DNA of 64,000 nt from Alphaproteobacteria bacterium (GTDB taxonomy: Bacteria; Pseudomonadota; Alphaproteobacteria; UBA6615). The notes beneath the pieces were generated by a model. That model was not told the origin of the DNA. It saw only the letters and a program-made list of their open reading frames with translations, and did no database searches. The translations under genes were made by a program, and so were the position numbers. Positions within the stretch are counted from its first letter, which is position 1; each line of letters opens with the position of its first letter. Location of the stretch: contig JAJFIX010000045.1 of NCBI GenBank assembly GCA_021774575.1, positions 62,001 through 126,000 on the forward strand, in the 5' to 3' direction. Below are positions 52,392-61,854 of this stretch, one piece after another.

Positions 52392-53283
52392 CTTTACCCT
52401 GAATGACCCCCGGCATGACTAGTGGGGTCGCATATCCTCCGACATGCAGCAGAGTAGCATCCGCTTCGGCAAAAGCCGCTAAAAAGGCCTCAAACCGTTT
52501 GTCGTCGCCGGTGATATAGCCCTCCAGATCAAGCAAATGCAATCGCTCGCCACCCTCCTCCTCGGGGGCATAAAATTTGTGCTCGGCGAGGGGCAGCCCG
52601 GCTTTGATCGTCGCATCGCGAACCAGCGCTCGGCTAGCCGATTGGGCACCGGTCAAGACAAACAAACTATGATCGTCGTCCGATTGTTCAACGTCGAAGG
52701 CGGCAACAATGAGGGCGTTCGGCTCGTTTTTGGCGGCAGTACTCCCCGATTGGGGCCTACTCGCTAGGAAAGGCAAGCGCGCAACGACCCGCAACGGATT
52801 TGCATCCTGGCGGCACAGATGGTGCCACCAGTTCGGCCCCTGTTCACCTTGGTCGAAGGGCAGCAATCCAATTGCCGCCCGGCCTTGCGAAACCGCGTTC
52901 AATACTTGGGCCGGGGTTCCATGATAGCTTGCATCCATATCGGAGCTGAAATGCTCCAGGCCCAGGGTCCTCGCCGTCTCGTCTTCTGCATTTTTCAACA
53001 CCGCCAGGGTAAGCCCCCCCTGCATTTCGATCGAGGCAGTTACCAAGTCACGCCAGATGGCGAATATCGCCCGCTTGCTCATTTTACCGGTTGGCCGCGC
53101 CAAAATCCGGCGGAAGAGACGCGCTTCCCGGCTCGGCTGATAGGAGGCGGTTTTGCTCAGTCCTTTTTCCCTGCCGATTTGCTCAACGATATCCGCCCGC
53201 TGCAAAATAAGATCGTGCAGGCGAATATCGATTTCATCGATTTTCTTGCGGAAATCATCCAGCTTATGTGAGGGTGTGCTCAT
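52378..53283 (-). CDS. Chorismate mutase (AroQ type) with a C-terminal accessory domain
   Basis: 301 residues. Residues 1-100 are an AroQ-type chorismate mutase: FRKKIDEIDIRLHDLILQRADIV, the basic residues in REKGLSK and PSREARLFRRIL, and the third helix SKRAIFAIWRDLVTASIEMQ. Residues 110-290 have a different domain (TPAQVLNAVSQGRAAIGLLPF, SASRALVRDATIKAGLPL) that looks like a degraded periplasmic-binding/prephenate-dehydratase-like fold, with no clear TRF catalytic motif. So mutase activity is likely and dehydratase activity uncertain. It heads the leftward hisC-tyrA operon. Confidence 0.85.
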   Translation of the reverse strand: MSTPSHKLDDFRKKIDEIDIRLHDLILQRADIVEQIGREKGLSKTASYQPSREARLFRRILARPTGKMSKRAIFAIWRDLVTASIEMQGGLTLAVLKNAEDETARTLGLEHFSSDMDASYHGTPAQVLNAVSQGRAAIGLLPFDQGEQGPNWWHHLCRQDANPLRVVARLPFLASRPQSGSTAAKNEPNALIVAAFDVEQSDDDHSLFVLTGAQSASRALVRDATIKAGLPLAEHKFYAPEEEGGERLHLLDLEGYITGDDKRFEAFLAAFAEADATLLHVGGYATPLVMPGVIQGKDESE

Positions 53284-53427
53284 GGGCGACGATTATCGGT
53301 GATTGACGGACGTGAGTCTTAATAGGCCGGCCACGTAAAGGCAAAGAAAACATTGACTTGCGAGCTCGTTTGCCAAGTGATGCACAATGATTTAAGTGCG
53401 CGAACAGCAACATACGACCCGGCGTAA

Positions 53428-54642
53428 ATGACCACACACAATAGCGATAGCATAGTAAAGACCGACCCAAGCACCGAGATCGACTGGACCGACGATGGTC
53501 CCGGCGAAACCGTTCTGCTTGGCACGAAAGAAAAACTGCGCCTTGCCTGCGGGGCAGAGCTGGGACCGTTTCGCGTTTCCTATCAAACATACGGCACCCT
53601 CAATGCCGATAAATCAAATGTAATCTTGGTCTGTCACGCGCTCACCGGCGATCAATTCGCCGCCGAAACCCACCCAATAACCGGGCGACCCGGCTGGTGG
53701 GCACGGCTCATCGGCCCCGGAAAATCTTTGGATACAGACAGATATTTTATTTTATGTACCAATGTTTTGGGCGGGTGCATGGGTACGACGGGTCCGATGG
53801 ATATAGACCCCAAATCGGGCAAACCCTTCGGGCTCGATTTTCCAGTCATTACTATCGCGGACATGGTGCGCGCCCAAAAAATGCTGATCGACGAGCTTGG
53901 TATCGAGAAGCTTTTCTGCGTCACCGGTGGGTCGATGGGGGCGATGCAGGTTCTCGAATGGGCCGCTTTATATCCTGAAAGAGTTTATGCGGCCGCTCAT
54001 ATCGCCGGCACGGCGCGGCACACGGCGCAGAATATCGGTTTTCACGAGGTTGGCCGGCAAGCCATCGTCGCCGACCCCGACTGGTGCGAAGGCGAGTATT
54101 ATAAACACGAGCGCCGGCCCGCCGCCGGTCTGGCAGTCGCCCGCATGGCCGCCCATATTACCTATATGTCAGAAGCGGCGTTGCATCGGAAATTCGGCCG
54201 AAACCTCAATGACCGTGAAGCGCTGGCCTATGGCTTCGATGCCGATTTTAGCGTTGAGAGTTATTTGCGCCACCAAGGCAGCACTTTCGTCGACCGGTTT
54301 GACGCAAATTCCTATCTCTACATCACCCGGGCGATGGACTATTTCGACATCGCTGCCGAACATGGCGACGGGATTCTAGCCAATGTGTTCAAAAATACGC
54401 CGGTTCGGTTCGGCGTAATCAGTTTTAGCTCCGACTGGTTGTTTCCAACGTCGGAATCTCGGCGGCTGGTCCATGCGCTGAACGCTGTGTCGGCAAGCGT
54501 CGGGTTTGTCGAGATCGAAACCGATGCGGGGCACGATGCCTTTTTGTTAGAGGAACCGGAATTTTTTCGCTCCCTTGAAGGTTTCCTCAATGGCGCCGCC
54601 GAACAGCTCGGCCTAAATGCCCCGACGGCAGATCAAAAATGA
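53428..54642 (+). CDS. metX: Homoserine O-acetyltransferase
   Basis: 404 residues. Alpha/beta hydrolase fold with the nucleophile Ser169 in [14 protein letters not shown]. The Asp is in [14 protein letters not shown] and the His in [35 protein letters not shown] is the family oxyanion/entry region. It activates homoserine for methionine synthesis by acetylation (or succinylation; the choice cannot be settled here). It overlaps metW by 4 nt. I looked for a SAM riboswitch in the 144-bp leader and did not find a convincing one. Confidence 0.95.
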   Translation: MTTHNSDSIVKTDPSTEIDWTDDGPGETVLLGTKEKLRLACGAELGPFRVSYQTYGTLNADKSNVILVCHALTGDQFAAETHPITGRPGWWARLIGPGKSLDTDRYFILCTNVLGGCMGTTGPMDIDPKSGKPFGLDFPVITIADMVRAQKMLIDELGIEKLFCVTGGSMGAMQVLEWAALYPERVYAAAHIAGTARHTAQNIGFHEVGRQAIVADPDWCEGEYYKHERRPAAGLAVARMAAHITYMSEAALHRKFGRNLNDREALAYGFDADFSVESYLRHQGSTFVDRFDANSYLYITRAMDYFDIAAEHGDGILANVFKNTPVRFGVISFSSDWLFPTSESRRLVHALNAVSASVGFVEIETDAGHDAFLLEEPEFFRSLEGFLNGAAEQLGLNAPTADQK

Positions 54643-55274
54643 ATATTTTACAAGCCGCGAATGCTGGCATTCGGTCCGACCAGCGATATATTGCCGATAT
54701 GATCGAACCCAATGCGCGGGTTCTCGATGTTGGGTGTGGCGACGGAAAACTGCTTTATCACCTGGTTCACGAAAAAGGCGTCGACGGGCGGGGCATTGAG
54801 CTCAGCCGCGAGGGTGTGACCGCCTGTTTTCATTTGGGGCTTTCGGTCATCCAAGGGGATGCCGAAGCCGATCTTGCGGAATATCCGGCAGCCAGCTTCG
54901 ACTATGTGATCCTGTCGCAAACATTGCAGACCATTCACGACATCAAGGGTGTTGTCGATCAGCTGTTACGGATCGGCCACCGAGCGATCGTCAGCTTTCC
55001 CAATTTCGGCCACTGGCAGGTCCGATGGCGGTTGCTGACGCGCGGCCGGGCGCCGTCCACCGACACGCTGCCATTTGGCTGGCACGACACCCCAAATATC
55101 CGAATTTTCACAATATTGGATTTATTGGATTTTTGCCGCGACCAGGGTATCGGGATCGAGAAAATGATTGCCCTTGGTAGCAATGGCGCAGAAATTTCAG
55201 CCGGTGGAAATATTGGCACGCGGATCGCCAATTTGCGGGCCACCCAAGGACTGCTGCTCATTTCGCGTGATTAG
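54639..55274 (+). CDS. metW: MetW methionine biosynthesis methyltransferase-like protein
   Basis: 211 residues, SAM-methyltransferase fold with [16 protein letters not shown] near residue 30 and [14 protein letters not shown]. The family pattern [21 protein letters not shown] and [15 protein letters not shown] is clearly MetW. MetW partners MetX in homoserine acetylation in many proteobacteria. It overlaps metX by 4 nt (ATGA), so the two are co-translated. It faces the sugar dehydrogenase gene tail to tail. Confidence 0.95.
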   Translation: MNILQAANAGIRSDQRYIADMIEPNARVLDVGCGDGKLLYHLVHEKGVDGRGIELSREGVTACFHLGLSVIQGDAEADLAEYPAASFDYVILSQTLQTIHDIKGVVDQLLRIGHRAIVSFPNFGHWQVRWRLLTRGRAPSTDTLPFGWHDTPNIRIFTILDLLDFCRDQGIGIEKMIALGSNGAEISAGGNIGTRIANLRATQGLLLISRD

Positions 55275-55278
55275 GTCG

Positions 55279-56445
55279 TTATCGCCCCGGCACGATGCGA
55301 GCAATCCGACCACGCGCGTGGTCCAAAATTAATATCTCGCCATCCGTGCCTTGCGCAAATGCGGCGATATTCAAACCGACTCTCGCCAGCTCGACAACTT
55401 GCCCGTCTTCGCGTGTCGCCCAAATCCGGCCGGAACAAAAATCCCCATAGACAAACCAGCCAACCAAATCAGGTATGGCGCTACCCCGATAGACAAAGCC
55501 CCCGGTGACCGAGCAGCCAAGATTATGACTATATTCGGCGACCGGTTCGATCAGGCCGTTTGTGTTTGTGTCGGACAGTTCAAACACATGCGCGCCTTCG
55601 CGTGCATTCCATCCATAATTGCCACCGAGAGTAATACGGTCGACTTCTTCCCACCGGTTTTGGCCAACGTCAGCCAGCCATAGATCGCCGGTTTCCCGGT
55701 CAAAACTCCAGCGCCAGGGATTGCGCAATCCATAGGCGAAAATCTCTGACAATCCATCTTGGCCAACAAACGGATTGTCATCGGGAATCCCATAGGGCGC
55801 GCCCTGGTCAACATCTATGCGGATCATCGTGCCGAGCATCGTGTCTCGATTCTGCCCATGCCCCTGGGGATCGCCGGCGCTACCGCCATCGCCAAACCCG
55901 GCATAAAGAAAACCGTCCGGGCCGAAGGAGATTTGACCACCATTATGATTGGCAAACGGCTGATCAACGGTCAGGATAATTTCCTCGCTCCTCGGATCAA
56001 GCACTTGGCCGTTTTCGTCGGCCATGCGAAAGCGTGAGATCACCGAAGTTAGGGCCACCCCACCCCCCGATCCACGGCGGGTATAGGACAGAAATAGTTC
56101 GCCGTTCGACTGAAAATCAGGGTGAAAAGCGATTCCCAGAAGCCCAGCCTCATTGGGACCGGACGCAATTCTTCCACGTAGATCTGCAACCACGCCAACG
56201 GTATTTGCAGCGGTCGAATTATCGATGATTAATAGTCGGCCAGCCTGTTCCGCCACATACCAGCGATCTTGCCGACCCGGCGACTGCACCATCGAAACCG
56301 GCCGGTCTAAGGCAGGAGAGAGATCGGGGAACACCAAAACAAGATCAACCGGCCCTGGCAAATTCTGCGCCGCTACGCCGAAACAACCGAATATAGCAAA
56401 TGCCCCCAACCAGACACCAAGCCTCGAAACCAGAGATTTCATCAT
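55279..56445 (-). CDS. PQQ-dependent sugar dehydrogenase (GSDH/YliI-like), exported
   Basis: 388 residues with a signal peptide (LGVWLGAFAIFGCFGVAAQN), cleaved near residue 27. The GSDH domain shows repeated beta-propeller strands; FANHNGGQISFGPDGFLYAGFGDGG holds the His involved in PQQ binding and catalysis. LGLAFHPDFQ-like GIAFHPDFQSNGELFLSY and NYGWNAREG are further family markers. It should oxidise free aldose sugars in the periplasm if PQQ is available; the true substrate is unknown. It starts with ATGATG overlapping the methyltransferase gene by 4 nt. Confidence 0.88.
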   Translation of the reverse strand: MMKSLVSRLGVWLGAFAIFGCFGVAAQNLPGPVDLVLVFPDLSPALDRPVSMVQSPGRQDRWYVAEQAGRLLIIDNSTAANTVGVVADLRGRIASGPNEAGLLGIAFHPDFQSNGELFLSYTRRGSGGGVALTSVISRFRMADENGQVLDPRSEEIILTVDQPFANHNGGQISFGPDGFLYAGFGDGGSAGDPQGHGQNRDTMLGTMIRIDVDQGAPYGIPDDNPFVGQDGLSEIFAYGLRNPWRWSFDRETGDLWLADVGQNRWEEVDRITLGGNYGWNAREGAHVFELSDTNTNGLIEPVAEYSHNLGCSVTGGFVYRGSAIPDLVGWFVYGDFCSGRIWATREDGQVVELARVGLNIAAFAQGTDGEILILDHARGRIARIVPGR

Positions 56446-57194
56446 TTTTTCACCAACTTGCCCTCGCTAATGACCCCACGCGCAACACCGCTGACGGCTA
56501 CATATTTTCGTTTTGTCGCGCGCTGACCCACCGGTGTACCGGCATATATCGTTTTTGAGGCCTCAATCAGCGAGACTCCGCCTAACGGTTTGAGCCACCG
56601 CCGTCCGATATTTTCGATCGCCGGGGCCGCAGCCAGCAAAAACCGGCGGCGGGTAGGCGGAATATAGAGCGCATGGACAGATTGTAGAGGCGTAAACATC
56701 GCATCGCGCAAGATGCGGTTGATCTGGCCCAAGGAGTATGGCTGCCCATTGCCAAAGGGTGTCCGGTCGGTGCGTGCCCAAATACCGCCCCGATTTGGAA
56801 CCAGCAGCAGCAATCGCCCGCCATCGTCCATCACCCGCCAGATTTCGCGCAAAAAACTGGGAACGTGCTCACTTGCTTCCAGGCAATGAGCAATCAGGAC
56901 CCGTTCCATACTCAGATCGGGCAAGGGCAAGTCCGCCTCATGGGCCAGGCAGGCAGCATTTGGCTCACCCTCAGGCCAGGGCAAAACGCCAATTCTGTCG
57001 GGCATGACGGATATCAATGCCTGCGCCTGGCCGCGAAAATTCGTCAAGTAAGGCGTCGCATAGCCAACGCCGAGAACCGTTCGACCGGTTAAATCGGGCC
57101 AAATATCTTCGACCGCCCGGCCAATCGCCTGACGGGCAATGCCGCCAAGGCCGGTCGCATAAAAATCCCGCAGATCGATTACATCGGAAAGCAT
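56442..57194 (-). CDS. Class I SAM-dependent methyltransferase
   Basis: 250 residues. The glycine loop is VLGVGYATPYLTNFR near residue 40, with a conserved Pro-rich and acid region LPLPDLSMERVLIAHCLEA near residue 92 and REIWRVMDDGGRLLLLVPNRGG. The last 70 residues are basic and contain RRRFLLAAAPAIENIGRRWL. It belongs to the group of UbiE/Menaquinone-like or small methyltransferases of unknown substrate common in alphaproteobacteria. It is followed by the sugar dehydrogenase with a 4-nt overlap. The start at 57194 gives MLSDVIDLRDFYATGLG. Confidence 0.85.
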   Translation of the reverse strand: MLSDVIDLRDFYATGLGGIARQAIGRAVEDIWPDLTGRTVLGVGYATPYLTNFRGQAQALISVMPDRIGVLPWPEGEPNAACLAHEADLPLPDLSMERVLIAHCLEASEHVPSFLREIWRVMDDGGRLLLLVPNRGGIWARTDRTPFGNGQPYSLGQINRILRDAMFTPLQSVHALYIPPTRRRFLLAAAPAIENIGRRWLKPLGGVSLIEASKTIYAGTPVGQRATKRKYVAVSGVARGVISEGKLVKK

Positions 57195-57284
57195 GACGCA
57201 TATTATACAGGAATTTATTATTTTTCGGTAAGGGGCGACATCGAACCCAGGTTGGAAACTTCCGACCCGCCCCCCAAAGACCCA

Positions 57285-58082
57285 TCAGTCACCGGCAATA
57301 AATGACACCATTAACCAAGTACCATCCGCTTGTTTTCTGAAATTGGCACGATAATCGACCGGCGACCGAAAATCGCTGCTGCTATCGACGAAACCGAGAT
57401 TTGCCCCAAGGTCTTTATTAGCGCTATCGCCCGCCAGCCGCACCTCAAACCAGGGATAATGTGTGCCCTGATCATCTACGGTCACGACGCCATAAGCCAA
57501 GGTGGCAACGACCTGGGAATTGCCATCGGGCGCCGCATGGATGACCGATCCTTGGCTGACGGCGACCAAGGTGGTGAACGGATCGCAATCGGAGCATCCG
57601 GGAATATCAAGACAGAAAACATAGGGGCTGCAGAAATCGTCTGGTGTTTCGAACACGCCGCCGAGAGCAATTGCGGTCTCAAGCTCGCGCCAATATCGGC
57701 TCCCATCCTGGTCGTTCACGAGTTGTTGGCGAAACTGTTCCGAGCCGAATCCACCACCAAAATCCAGATGAATATCCGGCGCCGCAGCGGCAACAACAGC
57801 CACCAAGTCACGGTCGCGAATGGCCCTGAGTAAGGCTGTGCGATGGGTCAAAAAATCGTTGTCACGCGCCGCTTCATCGACCGGCAACATGGTGATGGGT
57901 GCAGCAATTGACGGTGGCGTCTCGGTCGCTGGAATCGCCTTGACTGATCCGGCAGAATTCTGTTTTGCTCCCGTTTGCGCAACAACATCACCAACCGCCA
58001 GCATCTCAGTGCCACCACATTGGACCAACGCTAAGGCAACAAGGACGCAAGCGGTAAAGTTACAAAGAAGCGATTTGGTCAT
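57285..58082 (-). CDS. Putative lipoprotein with bacterial SH3-like segment
   Basis: 265 residues. A lipobox (LALVQC) at about residues 17-22 follows a short hydrophobic stretch, so an outer- or inner-membrane lipoprotein is likely. No firm family match. VAVSQGSVIHAAPDGNSQVVATLAYG near residue 165 resembles an SH3b repeat, as found in periplasmic peptidoglycan-linked proteins. YVFCLDIPGCSDCDPF has three cysteines. It ends with FRKQADGTWLMVSFIAGD. It is upstream of nothing on its strand except the methyltransferase gene 90 bp further on. Confidence 0.7.
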   Translation of the reverse strand: MTKSLLCNFTACVLVALALVQCGGTEMLAVGDVVAQTGAKQNSAGSVKAIPATETPPSIAAPITMLPVDEAARDNDFLTHRTALLRAIRDRDLVAVVAAAAPDIHLDFGGGFGSEQFRQQLVNDQDGSRYWRELETAIALGGVFETPDDFCSPYVFCLDIPGCSDCDPFTTLVAVSQGSVIHAAPDGNSQVVATLAYGVVTVDDQGTHYPWFEVRLAGDSANKDLGANLGFVDSSSDFRSPVDYRANFRKQADGTWLMVSFIAGD

Positions 58083-58220
58083 CTCTTACTAAGTCCTATA
58101 TTTTTTCGATGAGTGCACCGACAAAAGAGACACGAGATACGAGTGAACTCAAATCGGCAACAAACCACAAGGTAAAACAACCGATACGGGGGCCAATTCC
58201 CCAAAAAGGGTAGGACGATA

Positions 58221-58820
58221 ATGAGCCAAATAAAAAAGCAACGCGTTAAGCGCACCCGGACGCTGAAACCCTCTGATATCGAAACTACGACCAGGATCAG
58301 ACGGCGCCAAGCGCTGTCGGTCATCGGCGGGTTTATCGCCAGCACGACCGTCCTGGCCTATGGCCGACTGTCCTATGCGCAGACGGATGAAGATGAAATT
58401 TATCTTGCCGATAAGGAGGGTCGAGGTAGATATCTCGACAATGATACCGGCAAACGTGGCGACCCCTATCGAACCGGCACCGACACTGACATTACCACTA
58501 AGGCCGACCCCGCGGGCGGTGGTTTGCAGGAAGCCGATGTCGACGGCGACCCAGCCGGCAGCGGCGCCGACACCGACGGCGACCCAACACCCATAGGCCG
58601 CCCCCGCCAAACCGGGCTGACCGATACCGACGAAGGCTCCGGCGCCGATGAAGCTGCGTTTGGCCGTGGTAATACAACGGATAACGATAGTGGCGCTAAC
58701 GCCGACCCGGCCTATCAAGGGGGCGAAACCGGTAGTGACTCGGCTTTGCGCGGCCGCCTTAACGATAGTGATACCGGCCGCTTTGCCGATGCCGCCGGCC
58801 ATGGAACAGATTCCGACTGA
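58221..58820 (+). CDS. Tat-type exported Asp/Gly-rich repeat protein
   Basis: 199 residues; ATG at 58221 behind AGGGTAGGA. Residues 27-38 are RRRQALSVIGGF, a twin-arginine-like signal, followed by a hydrophobic core and a probable cleavage near YAQ at about 53. The mature part is a repetitive Asp/Gly/Thr sequence with recurring DTD, DSD, ADPAG and DPAYQG units (for example TGTDTDITTKADPAGG, DTDGDPTPIG, SDSALRG), resembling calcium-binding repeat proteins. The repeats are imperfect. Function unknown. Confidence 0.7.
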   Translation: MSQIKKQRVKRTRTLKPSDIETTTRIRRRQALSVIGGFIASTTVLAYGRLSYAQTDEDEIYLADKEGRGRYLDNDTGKRGDPYRTGTDTDITTKADPAGGGLQEADVDGDPAGSGADTDGDPTPIGRPRQTGLTDTDEGSGADEAAFGRGNTTDNDSGANADPAYQGGETGSDSALRGRLNDSDTGRFADAAGHGTDSD

Positions 58821-58836
58821 AGGTTAGCCGGTAATA

Positions 58837-59283
58837 TCAGATCAATGCGGTCCCACCAGCCAATATCTTGTCTGCCAGCCCAATGACCCGGACCGTCTCG
58901 TCCCACAATGTATAATCATCAAGCTCGCTAAGCTTTGCCCAACACACATCACTTGCATCGCTACCAGGGCAAATAGCGCCACCAGTCCAGCGGGCGGCAA
59001 AATCGAATAAGCTATAATGGAAACGCACCGCGCCTTCGGCATCACGGGTGATGCTGTCAATGGCATCGATCATGCCGACAAGTTCGATTTCGGCGCCGGT
59101 TTCCTCGGCGACTTCGCGTATTGCCGCTTCGCGTAGCGTTTCGCCCAGCTCCTGCCCGCCACCGGGCAAACTCCACTGACCTTGGCGCGGCGCCTTGGCA
59201 CGCCGGATCAGCAGGACCGACCCGTCATGGATAATGACCACGCCGACGCCAACGACGGGGCGTTCAGGATAGGCCCGGCTCAT
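58837..59283 (-). CDS. NUDIX hydrolase
   Basis: 148 residues. The NUDIX box (GX5EX7REUXEEXGU) is seen in GGGQELGETLREAAIREV followed by AEETGA, with the N-terminal strand VGVGVVIIHDGSVLLIRRAK. Such enzymes hydrolyse nucleoside diphosphates linked to another group; the substrate (for example an oxidised nucleotide or sugar nucleotide) cannot be named. It is convergent with the Tat repeat gene (16-bp gap) and lies just downstream of phaB on the same strand. Confidence 0.93.
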   Translation of the reverse strand: MSRAYPERPVVGVGVVIIHDGSVLLIRRAKAPRQGQWSLPGGGQELGETLREAAIREVAEETGAEIELVGMIDAIDSITRDAEGAVRFHYSLFDFAARWTGGAICPGSDASDVCWAKLSELDDYTLWDETVRVIGLADKILAGGTALI

Positions 59284-59318
59284 CTTTCCACACTTTTTGG
59301 CCTCAACGTAGCCGAGCC

Positions 59319-60041
59319 CTAATACATATGCTGACCGCCATTGATCGACAGGGTCGAACCGGTGACGAAATCAGCATCATCGGCGGTCAAAAAAGTGACA
59401 CCACGGGCGATATCTTCGGCATGGCCGAGCCGCCCCGCCGGAATGCGCGCTATGATTTTCTCCAGCACATCGGCAGGTACGGCGCGAACCATCTCGGTAT
59501 CGACATAGCCCGGCGCGATAGCATTCACTGTAACGCCCTTGGCCGCGCCTTCTTGCGCTAAAGCCTTGGTAAAACCATGAATGCCGGATTTTGCCGCAGC
59601 ATAATTAACCTGCCCATATTGGCCAGCCTGACCATTGATCGAACCGATATTGACGATCCGCCCAAAGCTGCGCTCGCGCATGCCATCGATCACGCAGCGG
59701 CTGGTATTAAAACAGCCGCCAAGATTGGTATCGATCACCTGCTGCCATTGTTCATGATCCATGCGGTGCATGGTCCCATCGCGGGTGATACCCGCATTAT
59801 TTACGAGTATTTCGACCGGCCCGACTTCGCTGACAATTTCGGCAAAAGCGGCTTGGCATTGCTCGAATTTCGAAACGTCAAATTTCTTAACCGCTATTCC
59901 GGTTGCATTGACGAAAGCCTCGGCTGCTTGATCATTGCCCGCGTAATTGGCAATCACCGTGCGTCCCGCCGCCTTGAGCGCAATTGATATTTCTTCGCCA
60001 ATACCCCGTGTTCCCCCAGTAACGACTGCGACCCGGCTCAT
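59319..60041 (-). CDS. phaB: Acetoacetyl-CoA reductase (PhaB/FabG-type SDR)
   Basis: About 240 residues from ATG at 60041 (MSRVAVVTGG), with AAGGAG about 10 bases upstream; a longer reading to 60092 has no support. The NADP loop is VAVVTGGTRGIGEEISI. The catalytic Ser is in VNIGSINGQAGQYGQVNYAAAKSG, with the Tyr and Lys of YxxxK. The length and the GQxGQ form are typical of PhaB, which reduces acetoacetyl-CoA to (R)-3-hydroxybutyryl-CoA for polyhydroxyalkanoate. A FabG role cannot be excluded. It is divergent from the MaoC hydratase gene at 60298. Confidence 0.88.
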   Translation of the reverse strand: MSRVAVVTGGTRGIGEEISIALKAAGRTVIANYAGNDQAAEAFVNATGIAVKKFDVSKFEQCQAAFAEIVSEVGPVEILVNNAGITRDGTMHRMDHEQWQQVIDTNLGGCFNTSRCVIDGMRERSFGRIVNIGSINGQAGQYGQVNYAAAKSGIHGFTKALAQEGAAKGVTVNAIAPGYVDTEMVRAVPADVLEKIIARIPAGRLGHAEDIARGVTFLTADDADFVTGSTLSINGGQHMY

Positions 60042-60297
60042 AATAGATATACTCCTTGGTTGAACGATCAACATGGCTGCCCCGCCATTCATATCTATAA
60101 ATAGCGGTTCAACGGCGCGAGCAAGAAGGTTCTTTTTGCCAGGACTGCAGCAGCCGCATCGTCATTCACCGCGCGGCGCAATATTGTTGCGGTGCAAAAA
60201 TCATAAATTTCAGTAAATGCATTAACTTGACGTATATTTGCCATCAGATATATTGCACTGCACTATAATTTAAGCCCTGCATTTAGGATATATACCG

Positions 60298-60783
60298 ATG
60301 GATATGAAAACCGAAACCGCCGACCAAAACGGATACGACGAGGCATCTTTGCTAGCCGAACTCAGTGGCTATTTCTTCGAAGACCTGGAAGTCGGCATGA
60401 CGGCGGTCTATGCGCGCACCATCGGCCCGGCCGACCTTGTCATGTTTGCTGGCATGTCCGGCGACACCAATCCGATGCACCTCAACGAGCAATATGCGGC
60501 CAATACCATGTTCAATGGCGTGATCGCCCACGGCATGCTGTGTTCGAGTTTCATTTCGACCGTTGTCGGGACCCGGCTACCCGGTCCGGGCTGTGTCTAT
60601 ATCAAACAATCCTTGCGGTTTTTGGCCCCGGTTCGTCCCGGCGACACAGTGACAGCCCGAGCGACGGTCAAGGCACTGTCCCCGGAACGCCGCCGCGCCA
60701 CTCTTGAAACCAACTGCATGGTTGGCGACACGCTGGTCATCGACGGCGAGGCCGAAGTTTTGGTCCCGGCCCGCCCCAAATAG
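60298..60783 (+). CDS. MaoC-family (R)-specific enoyl-CoA hydratase-like protein
   Basis: 161 residues in a hot-dog fold. The hydratase 2 motif is VGMTAVYARTIGPADLVMFAGMSGDTNPMHLNE with the Asp/His pair (SGDTNPMH) followed by VIAHGMLCSSFISTVVGT. The family includes PhaJ, which supplies (R)-3-hydroxyacyl-CoA, and its location next to phaB supports a role in hydroxyacyl-CoA/PHA metabolism. Not proven. The divergent 256-bp region to phaB is likely to contain promoters for both. Confidence 0.85.
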   Translation: MDMKTETADQNGYDEASLLAELSGYFFEDLEVGMTAVYARTIGPADLVMFAGMSGDTNPMHLNEQYAANTMFNGVIAHGMLCSSFISTVVGTRLPGPGCVYIKQSLRFLAPVRPGDTVTARATVKALSPERRRATLETNCMVGDTLVIDGEAEVLVPARPK

Positions 60784-60852
60784 GGCGCGGACACCGGCAG
60801 CCAACTAAAACCTTTACCTGGTCGTAAATCGCGGCTAACAGCTTGGATCGCG

Positions 60853-61854
60853 ATGCGCGTATACCAGAACCCCAAAGATGTCCCGGCGACTTGCCATGGC
60901 GCCCATATTGTCATTGGCAATTTTGACGGCGTCCATCTTGGCCACCAGGCCCTGATTAAAGCCGCCACCGATGCTGGCGGTAATGACGCGCTGCTTGGCG
61001 TACTCACTTTCGAGCCACATCCGCGTAGTTTTTTTATGCCCGACGCCGCGCCGTTCCGGCTCACACCCAGCCACATAAAGCAACGGCACATGGAAATGCT
61101 TAATGTCGGGCTGATGGTCGAATTGGCCTTCGACACAAACCTGGTCACAATGGCGCCAGAGAGCTTTGTCTCCGACATTCTCGTTGAGTGCCTACGCCCC
61201 AAACAGGTGATTATCGGCTGGGACTTTTGCTTTGGTAAGGGCCGGGCGGGAAACGCCAAGACACTCAGCGGTATGGGCCGCGATCTTGGCTTTGGCGTCA
61301 CCATTGTTGATCCGGTCCGCGACCCGGAAAATGAAACATACTCGTCTAATCTCGTCCGGGACTATCTGGCCCAAGGCGAGCCGGCCCGGGCGGCATCGCT
61401 GCTTGGGCATCTCTGGGAGATCACCGGTATCGTCGAACGGGGCGACCAACGGGGTCGAACAATTGGCTTTCCAACCGCCAATATCGCGCTGGCCGATTAT
61501 CTGGTGCCAAAGCTGGGTGTCTACGCGGTTCGGGCGGGCCTCGATATCGGCGGTGAAACGGTTTGGCGAGACGGCATTGTCAATATAGGCACACGGCCGA
61601 CGGTCGATGGCGCGGGAAAACCACTGCTTGAACTACATTTGTTCGATTTTGACGCCGATATTTATGATCAGGAATGGCGGGTCGCCTTGGTCGATTTTAT
61701 CAGGCCGGAGCAGAAATTTGAGGGGCTTGAGGCCCTTAAAGAACAAATTGCGGCGGATGCAAGGAAAGCGCGTCAACTTCTGAGCGCACGACGGATCCGC
61801 GCCGGATCCATTGGGGACCACAATGGCGACCAAAATGGCGACAATGTGCATTAA
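60853..61854 (+). CDS. ribF: Bifunctional riboflavin kinase/FAD synthetase
   Basis: 333 residues. The N-terminal FAD synthetase part has IVIGNFDGVHLGHQALI (HxGH motif) and GWDFCFGKGRAGN. The C-terminal flavokinase part has HLWEITGIVERGDQRGRTIGFPTANI and LGVYAVRAGLD, with NIGTRPTV as a family marker. It makes FMN and FAD. The C-terminus ends with a tandem 12-bp duplication giving GDHNGDQNGDN, which lies outside the fold. It precedes ileS on the same strand by 218 bp. Confidence 0.95.
   Translation: MRVYQNPKDVPATCHGAHIVIGNFDGVHLGHQALIKAATDAGGNDALLGVLTFEPHPRSFFMPDAAPFRLTPSHIKQRHMEMLNVGLMVELAFDTNLVTMAPESFVSDILVECLRPKQVIIGWDFCFGKGRAGNAKTLSGMGRDLGFGVTIVDPVRDPENETYSSNLVRDYLAQGEPARAASLLGHLWEITGIVERGDQRGRTIGFPTANIALADYLVPKLGVYAVRAGLDIGGETVWRDGIVNIGTRPTVDGAGKPLLELHLFDFDADIYDQEWRVALVDFIRPEQKFEGLEALKEQIAADARKARQLLSARRIRAGSIGDHNGDQNGDNVH

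Noticed and set aside
53284-53427. SAM-II-type riboswitch upstream of metX
   Set aside because: I looked for the conserved core in the 144-bp leader and could not find it; only a weak GGCAAA/TTTGCC hairpin is present.
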